The notes under the pieces were generated by a model, which made no database searches, was not told where the DNA came from, and was given only the letters and a program-made list of their open reading frames with translations. The position numbers were made by a program, and so were the translations under genes. A DNA stretch of 5,644 bases from Thermoleophilia bacterium. GTDB lineage: Bacteria > Actinomycetota > Thermoleophilia > RBG-16-64-13. Within the stretch, counting starts at the first letter, position 1, and each line of letters starts with the position of its first letter. The stretch spans positions 1 to 5,644 of the forward strand of contig JAFGIH010000372.1 of assembly GCA_016929985.1 (NCBI GenBank), in the 5' to 3' direction. Positions 1-5,039 of this stretch are shown one piece after another.

Positions 1-714
1 CAGGTCGCAGTCCGACCACCTGAGCGCGAGCAACTCACCACGGCGGAGGCCGGAGCCCACAGCGAGCACCACGGGCAGGTGCAAACGGGTGCCTGCTACA
101 GCCGCGAGCAGCTTCTGCGTCTGCTCCTCAGCCAGTATGGTGGGCTCTTTGCGCCTCACCTTGGGCGCCATGACCGCCGCAGCCGGGTTGACGTAGATGA
201 GGCCCCACTTGACCGCTGTCTTCAGCGCCTCGAAGAGCAGTCGATGATGATGCTGGACGGTCTGAGGGGATAAGCCCTTGACCGTCTCTTCTTCCGTCGT
301 GCCATCGTCCTTTGTGACCTCCCGCACCTTGGGTTTCTTGCGGCCGTTGTCGAGCCGGTCGGAGTAGTACCGCTGGATATGGGCGGGGCGCAGCTTGTCG
401 AGCTTGATCGTCCCGAGCTCCGGGCCGATGTGCAGCTTCACCATGTCCCTGTAGCCCTGGAGGGTCCGCAGGGATACGTGCAGGCGGGCGTAGTCCTGGA
501 TCCACTGGTCCAGGAACTCGCCAACCGTGAGGCGCGAGGGCTTGATGCTCACCCCGTGGTCTCGTGCGTGTTGCAGGTCGGTGTTCTTGCGCCGCGCCGC
601 CTGCTCGGTGCCGCGGAAGGCGTGATAGGTCCGTATCTGCTTGCCGGTCTCCGGGTCGATACCTTCGCTGATGCAGATCTCCCAGTAGTTGTGGCCGCGC
701 TTGCGGATGCTCAT
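1..714 (-). CDS. int: Tyrosine recombinase / phage-type integrase, N-terminal 238 residues (3' end beyond left edge)
   Basis: Site-specific recombinase that would integrate and excise the element at att sites. The frame is open from the ATG at 714 to the left edge, so the C-terminal catalytic part is missing from the window. Residues 1-55 look like an arm-type (AP2-like) DNA-binding domain, with RKRGHNYWEI near the start and PETGKQIRTY at 21-30. Residues about 62-180 form the SAM-like core-binding domain (LTVGEFLDQW, SLRTLQGYRD, LSPQTVQHHHRLLFEALKTA), with a charged insertion at about 122-147. The catalytic domain begins near 190 and shows the first active-site box, SGLRRGELLALRW at 221-233, with R224 the expected catalytic arginine. 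The remaining RHRY residues lie off-window. The start is set by AGGAGG four bases upstream and by the ATGA overlap with the preceding gene. The family is certain; the target site is unknown. Confidence 0.95.
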   Translation of the reverse strand, partial: MSIRKRGHNYWEICISEGIDPETGKQIRTYHAFRGTEQAARRKNTDLQHARDHGVSIKPSRLTVGEFLDQWIQDYARLHVSLRTLQGYRDMVKLHIGPELGTIKLDKLRPAHIQRYYSDRLDNGRKKPKVREVTKDDGTTEEETVKGLSPQTVQHHHRLLFEALKTAVKWGLIYVNPAAAVMAPKVRRKEPTILAEEQTQKLLAAVAGTRLHLPVVLAVGSGLRRGELLALRWSDCDL

Positions 715-1748
715 TTGGCCTCCTGTGTGTCCCGCCTCCACGGCGCCGACGATGGCCACGGGTTGAGTAGCCTCTCGTGCGCTTTCGCTGCGTCTCGCGC
801 GAACGTGCGCCAGTTTGAGTATTGCCAAACGGGTCGATCGGGGTGTTCTCGGTTCCAGTTCGACATGAGATGCGCCCATTTGGGCTGAGGTTGGTGTGCA
901 TGCAAGAAGACGGCGAGATTGAGGTGCTTCTCGCTCTGGCTGCGGTACTGGCGGCTGCCGATGAATCGTTGCTGAAGGCGGCGATAGGACTCGGCAACCT
1001 CGGCGTAGGACGTGGCTGGATCGACTTCGAGGGCAATTCTGCAGAGCACGGGAGGGCCTGAGCAGATCTTGACGGTCGTGGTCAGCGTTTGCCAGTACGG
1101 AACGGCACCGGTGAGGATGAATGCCACGGCTTCGGCCTTCTGCCACCCGAATTCTCCAGCCAGACTGTCGGAGAGTCGCCGGAGCCTGTCCAGGGTACCG
1201 CCGATGCAGACGGCGCGCGTGGTCACATGGTCGGCCTCTGCCACGGGATAGGTCAGGAGATCACGATGTGATCTCAGTGACCGCGCCGGCACGGTCAAGG
1301 TGTCACCCGGCCTGGTCCCGGCTGGCGCCGGGATCATCACATAGGCAGTTGGACCATGCTCTGACTCAGCTTGTGTTGCGACCCACGTCTCGATACCCGC
1401 CAGGCTCAACAGCTTGTCGTGGAGCACTTCCCGGCGAAACGACCGCACACGCTGGTCACGGGCGGCCTCCAGCGCTATGACTTGTGCCAGCGCCTCCTGC
1501 CGCTTGCGAGCGAACGGGCTCTCGAGGAAGCGTGGGTGGGGCTCAGGCTTGGGGGATTGTCCGCCGAGGCCGTAGCGGCGCATCCGGCGCACCCAGTCAG
1601 CCGCTATGCCGATGGCGTTCTCGCACCCGTCAATCATCTCTTCGCACATGCCCTCACCGACGACGCCGCGCCACTCGCTGTCGGCGAGGGGGCCGCGAAG
1701 GACGCGTTCAACTGCGGCGCGGGCCTCTTCATCGGTAGTAGGTCTCAT
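711..1748 (-). CDS. Conserved-looking hypothetical protein of 345 aa, translationally coupled to the integrase
   Basis: Function not recognised. The protein is soluble-looking, with no signal peptide or membrane segment. The N-terminal third is rich in Arg/Glu/Ala and probably helical. A middle part contains a Pro/Gly-rich segment (about 139-150), and the C-terminal third has a regular pattern: WQKAEAVAFILTG (202-214), a hydrophobic strand ending in EVDP (241-244), SYRRLQQRF (254-262), SEKHLNLAVFL (272-282), WNREHP (298-303) and YSNWRTFARDA (310-320). I have the impression that such C-termini recur in proteins encoded beside integrases, but cannot verify this. The frame also permits GTG at 1799 and ATG at 1781; I chose ATG 1748 because GGAAG lies about six bases upstream, while the others lack a clear ribosome site. 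Its stop overlaps the integrase start (ATGA), so the two are probably co-expressed. A role in integration control or element maintenance is only inferred from position. Confidence 0.8.
   Translation of the reverse strand: MRPTTDEEARAAVERVLRGPLADSEWRGVVGEGMCEEMIDGCENAIGIAADWVRRMRRYGLGGQSPKPEPHPRFLESPFARKRQEALAQVIALEAARDQRVRSFRREVLHDKLLSLAGIETWVATQAESEHGPTAYVMIPAPAGTRPGDTLTVPARSLRSHRDLLTYPVAEADHVTTRAVCIGGTLDRLRRLSDSLAGEFGWQKAEAVAFILTGAVPYWQTLTTTVKICSGPPVLCRIALEVDPATSYAEVAESYRRLQQRFIGSRQYRSQSEKHLNLAVFLHAHQPQPKWAHLMSNWNREHPDRPVWQYSNWRTFARDAAKAHERLLNPWPSSAPWRRDTQEAK
719..724 (-). promoter_or_regulatory. Shine-Dalgarno site of the integrase gene
   Basis: On the minus strand AGGAGG lies four bases before the ATG at 714, inside the 3' end of the upstream 345-aa gene. 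It fixes the integrase start and shows that int can be translated from the upstream gene's message. Confidence 0.75.
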
Positions 1749-1844
1749 GTTATCTTCCAAGTCTCGGTGACTTCCTCTCATGTATAACCAGGCTAACACA
1801 GGACATGACCGACTTACAAGCGGCGTCCAACATGAGGAGGTGAC
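1749..1844. promoter_or_regulatory. Divergent intergenic region between the integrase unit and the HTH/replication operon
   Basis: This 96-bp spacer must hold the start signals of both divergent transcripts unless they are read from further away. On the minus strand TATACA (1786-1781) matches four of six bases of a sigma70 -10 box and would leave a leader of roughly 25 bases before ATG 1748, but the expected -35 position (about 1809-1804, GTCATG) is poor. On the plus strand TATAAC (1783-1788) is a possible -10, again without a good -35. The two candidates overlap, which would suit mutually exclusive transcription. No clear operator repeat is visible. The HTH protein at 1845 is a natural candidate regulator of this spacer, by analogy with Xis proteins. 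Confidence 0.35.
1835..1840 (+). promoter_or_regulatory. Strong Shine-Dalgarno site for the first HTH gene
   Basis: AGGAGGTGA (1835-1843) is a near-full complement of the 16S 3' end and sits directly before ATG 1845. It decides the start over the in-frame ATG at 1857 and supports a real gene despite its length of 55 codons. Confidence 0.85.
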
Positions 1845-2012
1845 ATGAGGGAGTACATGACCCCCAAAGAAGTGGCTGAGCGGCTGAAGGTCGACCGCAT
1901 AACCGTCTACAGAATGGTCAAGGACGGCCGGCTGCCGGTGGTGCGAATCGGCCGGGGCCTTCGCATACCGGCTTCTGCAGTGGCCGCCATGCTTGAGCCG
2001 GCGAAGCCATGA
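1845..2012 (+). CDS. Excisionase-type helix-turn-helix protein, 55 aa
   Basis: Small DNA-binding protein of the MerR-like HTH_17 / excisionase class. The diagnostic pattern is present almost from the start: MTPKEVAERL (5-14), then the recognition part VDRITVYRMVKDGRLP (16-31), then the wing VVRIGRGLRIPASAV (32-46). The domain fills nearly the whole protein, as is usual for such Xis-like or DNA-bending regulators. It has the best ribosome site in the window and is the first gene of the plus-strand operon, divergent from the integrase unit. Its last four bases overlap the start of the next gene (ATGA at 2009-2012). Likely roles are recombination directionality factor for the integrase or regulator of the divergent promoters; sequence alone cannot separate these. 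HTH assignment is strong, exact role inferred. Confidence 0.9.
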   Translation: MREYMTPKEVAERLKVDRITVYRMVKDGRLPVVRIGRGLRIPASAVAAMLEPAKP

Positions 2013-2194
2013 GCACGATGCGTTTGGACACCATGCCGGATCTGATTACGGTCTACCAGGCCGCTGAATGGCTAGGCTGCTCGGTGGTGACGGTCCGACG
2101 GATGATTGCCGCAGGCAAGCTCAAGCGGGTGAAGGTAGGGCGTCTGGACCGTGTTCCACGGCTTGCCTTGGAGAGAATGGCAAAGGAGGCTTGA
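2009..2194 (+). CDS. Second excisionase-type helix-turn-helix protein, 61 aa
   Basis: Another HTH_17-class protein: LITVYQAAEWLGCSVVTVRR (12-31) is the helix-turn-helix and MIAAGKLKRVKVGRLDRVPR (32-51) the wing. It shares the layout of the preceding 55-aa protein, with many differences at the recognition helix (VVTVRRMIAAGKL against RITVYRMVKDGRL), so the two probably read different sites. The start at 2009 overlaps the upstream stop (ATGA) and has no strong ribosome site of its own, which points to translational coupling. An internal ATG at 2033 is a possible alternative start and would keep the whole domain. It could be the true excisionase with the first protein as regulator, or the reverse. 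Confidence 0.88.
   Translation: MSTMRLDTMPDLITVYQAAEWLGCSVVTVRRMIAAGKLKRVKVGRLDRVPRLALERMAKEA
2183..2189 (+). promoter_or_regulatory. Shine-Dalgarno site of the 92-aa gene
   Basis: AAGGAGG lies seven bases before ATG 2197 and inside the last codons of the preceding HTH gene. It decides the start of the 92-aa gene: the same frame is open to an ATG at 2068, but that would overlap the HTH gene by more than 120 bases. Confidence 0.85.
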
Positions 2195-2196
2195 CA

Positions 2197-2475
2197 ATGA
2201 GCCTCCGCCCGCCTCACGAAATGAACAGCCGGGAGGAGTTTCTCCAGGCAAACAACCTGGATCTCCCCGACCTCTCGCCGAGCGAGCTCGAAGAACAGAT
2301 CTTCAGAGCTCAGCGCATTGCCGCCCATGATCCAGATGCCTTTGTGTGGAGATACATGACGCACATATCAGCCAGGCAGTGGGCAGACGAGAGAATAGGC
2401 ATGGCGCGGAAACTGCTGGCGAAGCCCGCGGAGCTGGAGCAGCGGAAGCGTCGGATGAGCAAGGCGTGGGCGTGA
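2197..2475 (+). CDS. Hypothetical protein, 92 aa, in the HTH-ATPase operon
   Basis: Family not recognised. The protein is highly charged and probably all-helical: an acidic Leu-rich stretch LDLPDLSPSELEEQIFRAQR (21-40), a middle part with aromatic residues (WRYMTHISARQWADER, 51-66) and a basic C-terminus (LEQRKRRMSKAWA, 80-92). There is no membrane segment, cysteine pair or known catalytic motif. It begins two bases after the stop of the second HTH gene, with a strong ribosome site, and its TGA shares one base with the ATG of the ATPase gene (TGATG at 2473-2477). That tight coupling to the ATPase suggests a replication accessory, perhaps a loader or small DNA-binding partner, but this is inference from position only. 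Confidence 0.8.
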   Translation: MSLRPPHEMNSREEFLQANNLDLPDLSPSELEEQIFRAQRIAAHDPDAFVWRYMTHISARQWADERIGMARKLLAKPAELEQRKRRMSKAWA

Positions 2476-3761
2476 TGACCATGCCTCAGCTGTCCGCGGC
2501 TCCGGGGGAGTACTGCGTCAGGTGGCCGCTCCCAGAAGCCCTAGTCGAATTCGAAGCCGGGCGCCTCAGGACACACTCTGATGGTAAGGTGCAGGCCACC
2601 GTCAAGGTTTTCGTCACTCTTCCCGGCAGAGACCGAGAGAAGTACCACCACGAAGCCATGAACCTCGCGGCCGGCCAGACCCGGCGTCGTCTCTCGCAGA
2701 CCCTCGATGAGCGGCTTCGTCGCGATAGCATCAACTGGGACCAAGTCATCGAGAAGAGCTGTACGATGATCCTGGAACACGAGGAGCGGGGCTCGCCCAC
2801 TCGGCGCCTTCAGCCGGTCACCAGCATCGACGTGAAGTACATCCTGGGCCGGCTTGTTCTCGAAGGGCTCCCGGTTCTCAGCTTTGCACCAGGTGGACAG
2901 TTCAAGAGCTTCCTCAGCCTCTATAAGGCCCTGGTCATAGAGAACGGCCTACCGTTTCTAGGTGAGGAGACCCCTCAGGCAAACACCTTGATCTTGGACT
3001 GGGAAGTGACGGAGTCAGAGGCCGCGCGGCGCTGCACCATGCTGGCCGACGGGCTCAAGGGGACCCTGATCGGGGCAGATCTCAAGTACCCGCTCTACCG
3101 ACGCTGCACGGGCGCCATCCACGACGAGGCCAGCGAGATCGCCAAGGTGATCGCCCAGCATGACGTGAAATTCGTAGTGATCGACTCGGCCGGCCTGGCT
3201 TGTGGGGGAGACGTGGCGAGCTCTGAGCTCACCATCCAATTCTTCAACTGTCTGCGGAAGGTGACGGCCTCCACGGGCGCCGCCTCCGAGATCCTGACCC
3301 ACGTAACCAAGGGAGATCTTCGGGAGCAGACCAGCCACCGGCTGCCGATCGGATCCATCTACTGGGAGAACTTGAGCCGGATCACCTGGGAGGTCCGGGC
3401 CGAGCAGGTGCGCAAAGGCGTCTACCGGATCGGGCTGTTCCCGCGCAAGTGCAACATGGGCCATCTCGAGCCCGTGGGCCTCCGCATGATCTTCGAGCGG
3501 GACTCGATCGTGGTGGAGCCGGCAACGGTGGCCGATGTTACCAGCGAGGCCGGCGCTATTCGGGACATGATCCTTGTGGAGCTTGAGAACGGTGCCTGTG
3601 GACCATCAGAGCTTGCCGAGGCCATCGGGACAACTCCCAGCACGATCAGCAAGACCTTGACTGCGATGAAGAACAGCGGGCTCGTTCAGAACGTAGGCCG
3701 CGGCAGGTGGGCTCGCACTGATGAATCTTACCGAGGTAAGAATAACGAATCTTACCGGTAA
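2475..3761 (+). CDS. RepA/AAA_25-like RecA-fold ATPase (putative replicative helicase/Rep protein) with C-terminal winged helix, 428 aa
   Basis: Probable element replication protein of the RepA-type hexameric ATPase group. Residues 1-115 form an unassigned N-terminal region. The RecA-like core follows: a degenerate P-loop APGGQFKSFLSL (138-149, K144-S145), LILDWE (172-177, E177 as probable catalytic acid), Walker B FVVIDS (233-238, D237), a histidine-containing sensor ILTHVTKGD (273-281), and the GSIYWENLSRITWEV segment (293-307) usual near the end of this core. Residues about 361-415 make a winged helix (GPSELAEAIGTTPSTISKTL, 376-395) likely to bind DNA. The start at ATG 2475 overlaps the upstream TGA; the frame is open further upstream, but an earlier start would run deep into the 92-aa gene. 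The last residues (DESYRGKNNESYR, 416-428) are encoded by the GGTAAG repeat cluster. A helicase role is family-based inference; a DNA-binding regulator ATPase is an alternative. Confidence 0.85.
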   Translation: MTMPQLSAAPGEYCVRWPLPEALVEFEAGRLRTHSDGKVQATVKVFVTLPGRDREKYHHEAMNLAAGQTRRRLSQTLDERLRRDSINWDQVIEKSCTMILEHEERGSPTRRLQPVTSIDVKYILGRLVLEGLPVLSFAPGGQFKSFLSLYKALVIENGLPFLGEETPQANTLILDWEVTESEAARRCTMLADGLKGTLIGADLKYPLYRRCTGAIHDEASEIAKVIAQHDVKFVVIDSAGLACGGDVASSELTIQFFNCLRKVTASTGAASEILTHVTKGDLREQTSHRLPIGSIYWENLSRITWEVRAEQVRKGVYRIGLFPRKCNMGHLEPVGLRMIFERDSIVVEPATVADVTSEAGAIRDMILVELENGACGPSELAEAIGTTPSTISKTLTAMKNSGLVQNVGRGRWARTDESYRGKNNESYR

Positions 3762-3824
3762 GAGAAAGAGAGGGGAAAGGGAATCTTACCTTTCCTCTTT
3801 CTCTATAGAGGGTAAGGTAAGAAT
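3723..3824. repeat. Cluster of seven GGTAAG elements in both orientations: candidate iteron origin or operator
   Basis: The ten-base GAATCTTACC occurs three times (3723-3732, 3747-3756, 3781-3790) and its core in the opposite orientation, GGTAAG, four times (3735-3740, 3757-3762, 3811-3816, 3816-3821). They pair as inverted repeats: TCTTACC-GA-GGTAAGA (3726-3741), a perfect 14-bp palindrome TCTTACCGGTAAGA (3750-3763), and a wide pair TCTTACCTT (3784-3792) with AAGGTAAGA (3814-3822) enclosing the palindrome CTCTATAGAG (3801-3810). Seven hits of one hexamer in about 100 bp are far above chance. The position, overlapping the 3' end of a Rep-like ATPase gene, suggests a replication origin bound by the ATPase's winged helix. 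An autoregulatory operator controlling the next gene is the main alternative. Confidence 0.75.
3762..3803 (+). other. Imperfect hairpin within a polypurine/polypyrimidine tract
   Basis: GAGAAAGAG (3762-3770) pairs with CTCTTTCTC (3795-3803) and GAAAGG (3775-3780) with CCTTTC (3789-3794), leaving a four-base bulge AGGG and an eight-base loop GAATCTTA. Bases 3760-3783 are all purine on the plus strand and 3784-3804 are pyrimidine except for one A. The loop and inner stem carry part of the third GAATCTTACC repeat. No T-run follows, so a rho-independent terminator is unlikely; a single-strand initiation structure or an easily unwound origin segment fits better, though termination of the ATPase transcript cannot be excluded. 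Confidence 0.55.
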
Positions 3825-3838
3825 CTCCCGAGACGGCC

Positions 3839-4063
3839 ATGAAGATCCGCATCCTTGAAGCCGTCAGATCCACCCCGGAGAAGCCGCTCTACTGCTGGCA
3901 CGTCTTCCAGCACGGCCGGTCCGAGAGCGTCGCCATGGGATTCGCGCCCAGCTACCAGGCAGCCAGGGTGGACGCCGAGGCGGCGATGGAGACATTGAGA
4001 GAGCCGGCGCTCAGCTGGCCAGTAGGTTTGTTCTCGATGTTTGGAGGTCTCGATGATCATTGA
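3839..4063 (+). CDS. Hypothetical protein, 74 aa
   Basis: Family not recognised. The first half looks like a short strand-rich segment (MKIRILEAVRS, then YCWHVFQHGRSESVAMGF at 18-35), followed by a helix (SYQAARVDAEAAMETLRE, 38-55) and a hydrophobic tail WPVGLFSMFGGLDDH. This short beta-beta-alpha pattern, with a helix rich in Ala and acidic residues, is common in small phage and plasmid proteins that process or cover DNA, but no family can be named. The ribosome site is weak; the gene starts 15 bases after the last GGTAAG repeat, so that cluster may double as its control region. Its last 11 bases overlap the next gene. Codon third positions are mostly G or C, as in the neighbouring genes. 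Confidence 0.65.
   Translation: MKIRILEAVRSTPEKPLYCWHVFQHGRSESVAMGFAPSYQAARVDAEAAMETLREPALSWPVGLFSMFGGLDDH
4043..4047 (+). promoter_or_regulatory. Shine-Dalgarno site of the 115-aa gene
   Basis: GGAGG lies five bases before ATG 4053, inside the 3' end of the 74-aa gene. It decides the start against the in-frame TTG at 4041. Confidence 0.75.
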
Positions 4064-4400
4064 GCTGGACATAGCACATGCACCGGACAGGGCCCTTGGG
4101 GAAATCAAGGAGGGCATGCAGACCTTGGAGAGTGAAACCGGCCGGATCCTCATCCGGGCGCTCGGCATGGAGCTCTGGGCTCGTGGGACACAACAGGGCT
4201 TCCAGGTGAAGCTGGCTGTCTTCTCGGCGGATATCCCGCTCGATGATGGTGCGATTGAGTGGGAGCTCTTCGCAATGTGGATCGGCGCCGACGTGGAGAA
4301 GGCGCGGGCGGAACAGGACCCCGAGCGCGAGCGGGTGTGTGGGATCTCATGCTTTGCTGCCACACGGAGCTCCGACGTGTTGGTTTGCCCGGCCTGCTGA
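4053..4400 (+). CDS. Hypothetical protein, 115 aa, with terminal cysteine pairs
   Basis: Family not recognised. The body (1-90) is mixed alpha/beta with a strongly acidic helix (IKEGMQTLESETG, 18-30), a strand segment FQVKLAVFSADIPLDDGAIE (50-69) and WELFAMWIGADVEKARAEQD (70-89). The last 20 residues hold C96xxxC100 and, at the very end, C112-P-A-C115. Four cysteines in this arrangement could bind zinc, but the pair ending on the final residue is unusual and may instead mean that the true 3' end has been shifted. The start has a good ribosome site and overlaps the 74-aa gene by 11 bases, suggesting one operon. No enzyme motif, signal peptide or membrane segment is visible. Confidence 0.7.
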   Translation: MIIELDIAHAPDRALGEIKEGMQTLESETGRILIRALGMELWARGTQQGFQVKLAVFSADIPLDDGAIEWELFAMWIGADVEKARAEQDPERERVCGISCFAATRSSDVLVCPAC

Positions 4401-4412
4401 CCCACACGACCA

Positions 4413-4432
4413 CGCCGGGCAAGGGCCCGGTG
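4413..4432 (+). other. GC-rich hairpin between the 115-aa gene and HNH
   Basis: CCGGGC (4415-4420) pairs with GCCCGG (4425-4430) around the four-base loop AAGG, extended by a G-T and a C-G pair to 4413 and 4432. It starts 12 bases after the stop of the 115-aa gene. No T-run follows, so it is at best an imperfect terminator or a transcript-stabilising structure. Confidence 0.4.
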
Positions 4433-4511
4433 CTGGACTGAGGTGGTGGTGATGACCGCGGCCGTATGTGTCGGAGTCGGATCTCAGTTCCACGAAGCCC
4501 GAGAACGCGAA

Positions 4512-4534
4512 GGGGATCTTGTTCGAGGATCCCC
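4512..4534 (+). promoter_or_regulatory. Inverted repeat covering the likely ribosome site of the HNH gene
   Basis: GGGGATC (4512-4518) and GATCCCC (4528-4534) can form a seven-pair stem with a nine-base loop. The probable Shine-Dalgarno GAGGA (4525-4529) straddles the loop and the 3' arm, and ATG 4538 follows four bases after the stem. The fold could lower initiation at the HNH start. Confidence 0.4.
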
Positions 4535-4537
4535 GAG

Positions 4538-4915
4538 ATGCCTACCAGACAAGGGGGGGTCGTTTTGCCGACACGCCCGAAATCACCGTGTCCTGTGTGT
4601 CGACGTGTGGACTGCAACAACCCGACTCACCGTCGAAGTCGCGTCGATGATTGGCGCGAGCGGCGTCGACGTCGGCCGTACAACCATGCGGAACGCAAGC
4701 TGAAAGAGGAGACGGTCGCGGCCTGGGTGGGGGTGCATGGGTGGGTCTGCCCGGGGTATAGGCGGGATCCTCATCCGTCGATGGATCTGACCGCGGACCA
4801 CATCATTCCCATCGTAGCCGGCGGGGATCCGCTGGGACCGATGCAGGTACTTTGCCGAAGCTGCAACGCGAGGAAAGGGAACGACGAACGGTCGGCTGAA
4901 AAGTCCAAGACTTGA
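4538..4915 (+). CDS. HNH endonuclease, 125 aa
   Basis: Small metal-dependent nuclease of the HNH (beta-beta-alpha metal) fold. An N-terminal cysteine cluster CPVC (18-21) with C26 may form a zinc knuckle. A basic region (RERRRRR, 40-46) and a helix (AERKLKEETVAAW, 51-63) follow. The nuclease core runs from GWVCPGY (68-74) through LTADHIIPIVAGGDP (84-98) to VLCRSCNARKG (104-114). D87-H88 give the first HNH position, N110 the last, and C106/C109 the structural zinc pair; the usual central Asn aligns with Pro101. The start at 4538 follows GAGGA by eight bases; an upstream in-frame ATG at 4466 has no ribosome site and adds an Arg/Ser-rich stretch. Many phages carry such genes beside terminase or packaging functions, but no terminase is visible here, so homing or element DNA processing is equally possible. 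Confidence 0.9.
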   Translation: MPTRQGGVVLPTRPKSPCPVCRRVDCNNPTHRRSRVDDWRERRRRRPYNHAERKLKEETVAAWVGVHGWVCPGYRRDPHPSMDLTADHIIPIVAGGDPLGPMQVLCRSCNARKGNDERSAEKSKT

Positions 4916-5039
4916 CGGCGCCCGCCCCGCGTCCCATGCTTTCTTTAGCGGCCGCGAAACTCACGGTGTCTGGGGGCAAGCCCCGTTGCACGAAGAAAGA
5001 CCTGGAAGCGAGATCGGACGAAGTGCTTAGAATGCCAGG

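Larger units (their letters stand above)
4401..4537 (+). other. Spacer before the HNH gene, with competing short reading frames
   Basis: No confident gene. One frame has a good ribosome site (GAGGTGG, 4440-4446) and ATG 4452, but it runs on in a frame with poor codon use and ends at 4703, overlapping HNH. A second frame begins at GTG 4468, ends at 4650 and has more coding-like codons to about 4560 (only six of its first 29 codons end in A or T), but no ribosome site. Both meet a run of seven G at 4553-4559. The region may be the front of a frameshifted longer HNH protein or a small separate gene; I cannot decide. Confidence 0.4.

Noticed and set aside
379..888. Plus-strand open frame antisense to the integrase
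   Set aside because: Exact antisense of the recognisable integrase domains, with no ribosome site or motif.
128..1036. Minus-strand open frame of 302 codons overlapping int and the 345-aa gene
   Set aside because: Its product is rich in Pro/Arg/Ser and low-complexity, with no motif, while the overlapping frames encode a clear integrase and a well-patterned protein; a GC-rich shadow.
2191..2196. TTGACA, a perfect -35 consensus
   Set aside because: It is made of the stop region of the second HTH gene, and no matching -10 box lies 16-18 bases downstream; genes here are tightly coupled, so an internal promoter is unlikely.
3723..3824. CRISPR array reading of the repeats
   Set aside because: The repeated unit is only 6-10 bases, occurs in both orientations, and spacing is irregular and far shorter than CRISPR spacers.
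3803..4405. Minus-strand open frame of 200 codons opposite the 74-aa and 115-aa genes
   Set aside because: Ser/Arg-rich composition typical of an antisense shadow; the plus-strand genes have an operon-like overlap, and the 115-aa gene has a good ribosome site. The call is less certain than for the other shadows because the plus-strand products are unknown.
4150..4620. Minus-strand open frame of 156 codons
   Set aside because: Pro/Arg/Ser-rich, crosses the 115-aa gene and the HNH start, and has no recognisable feature.
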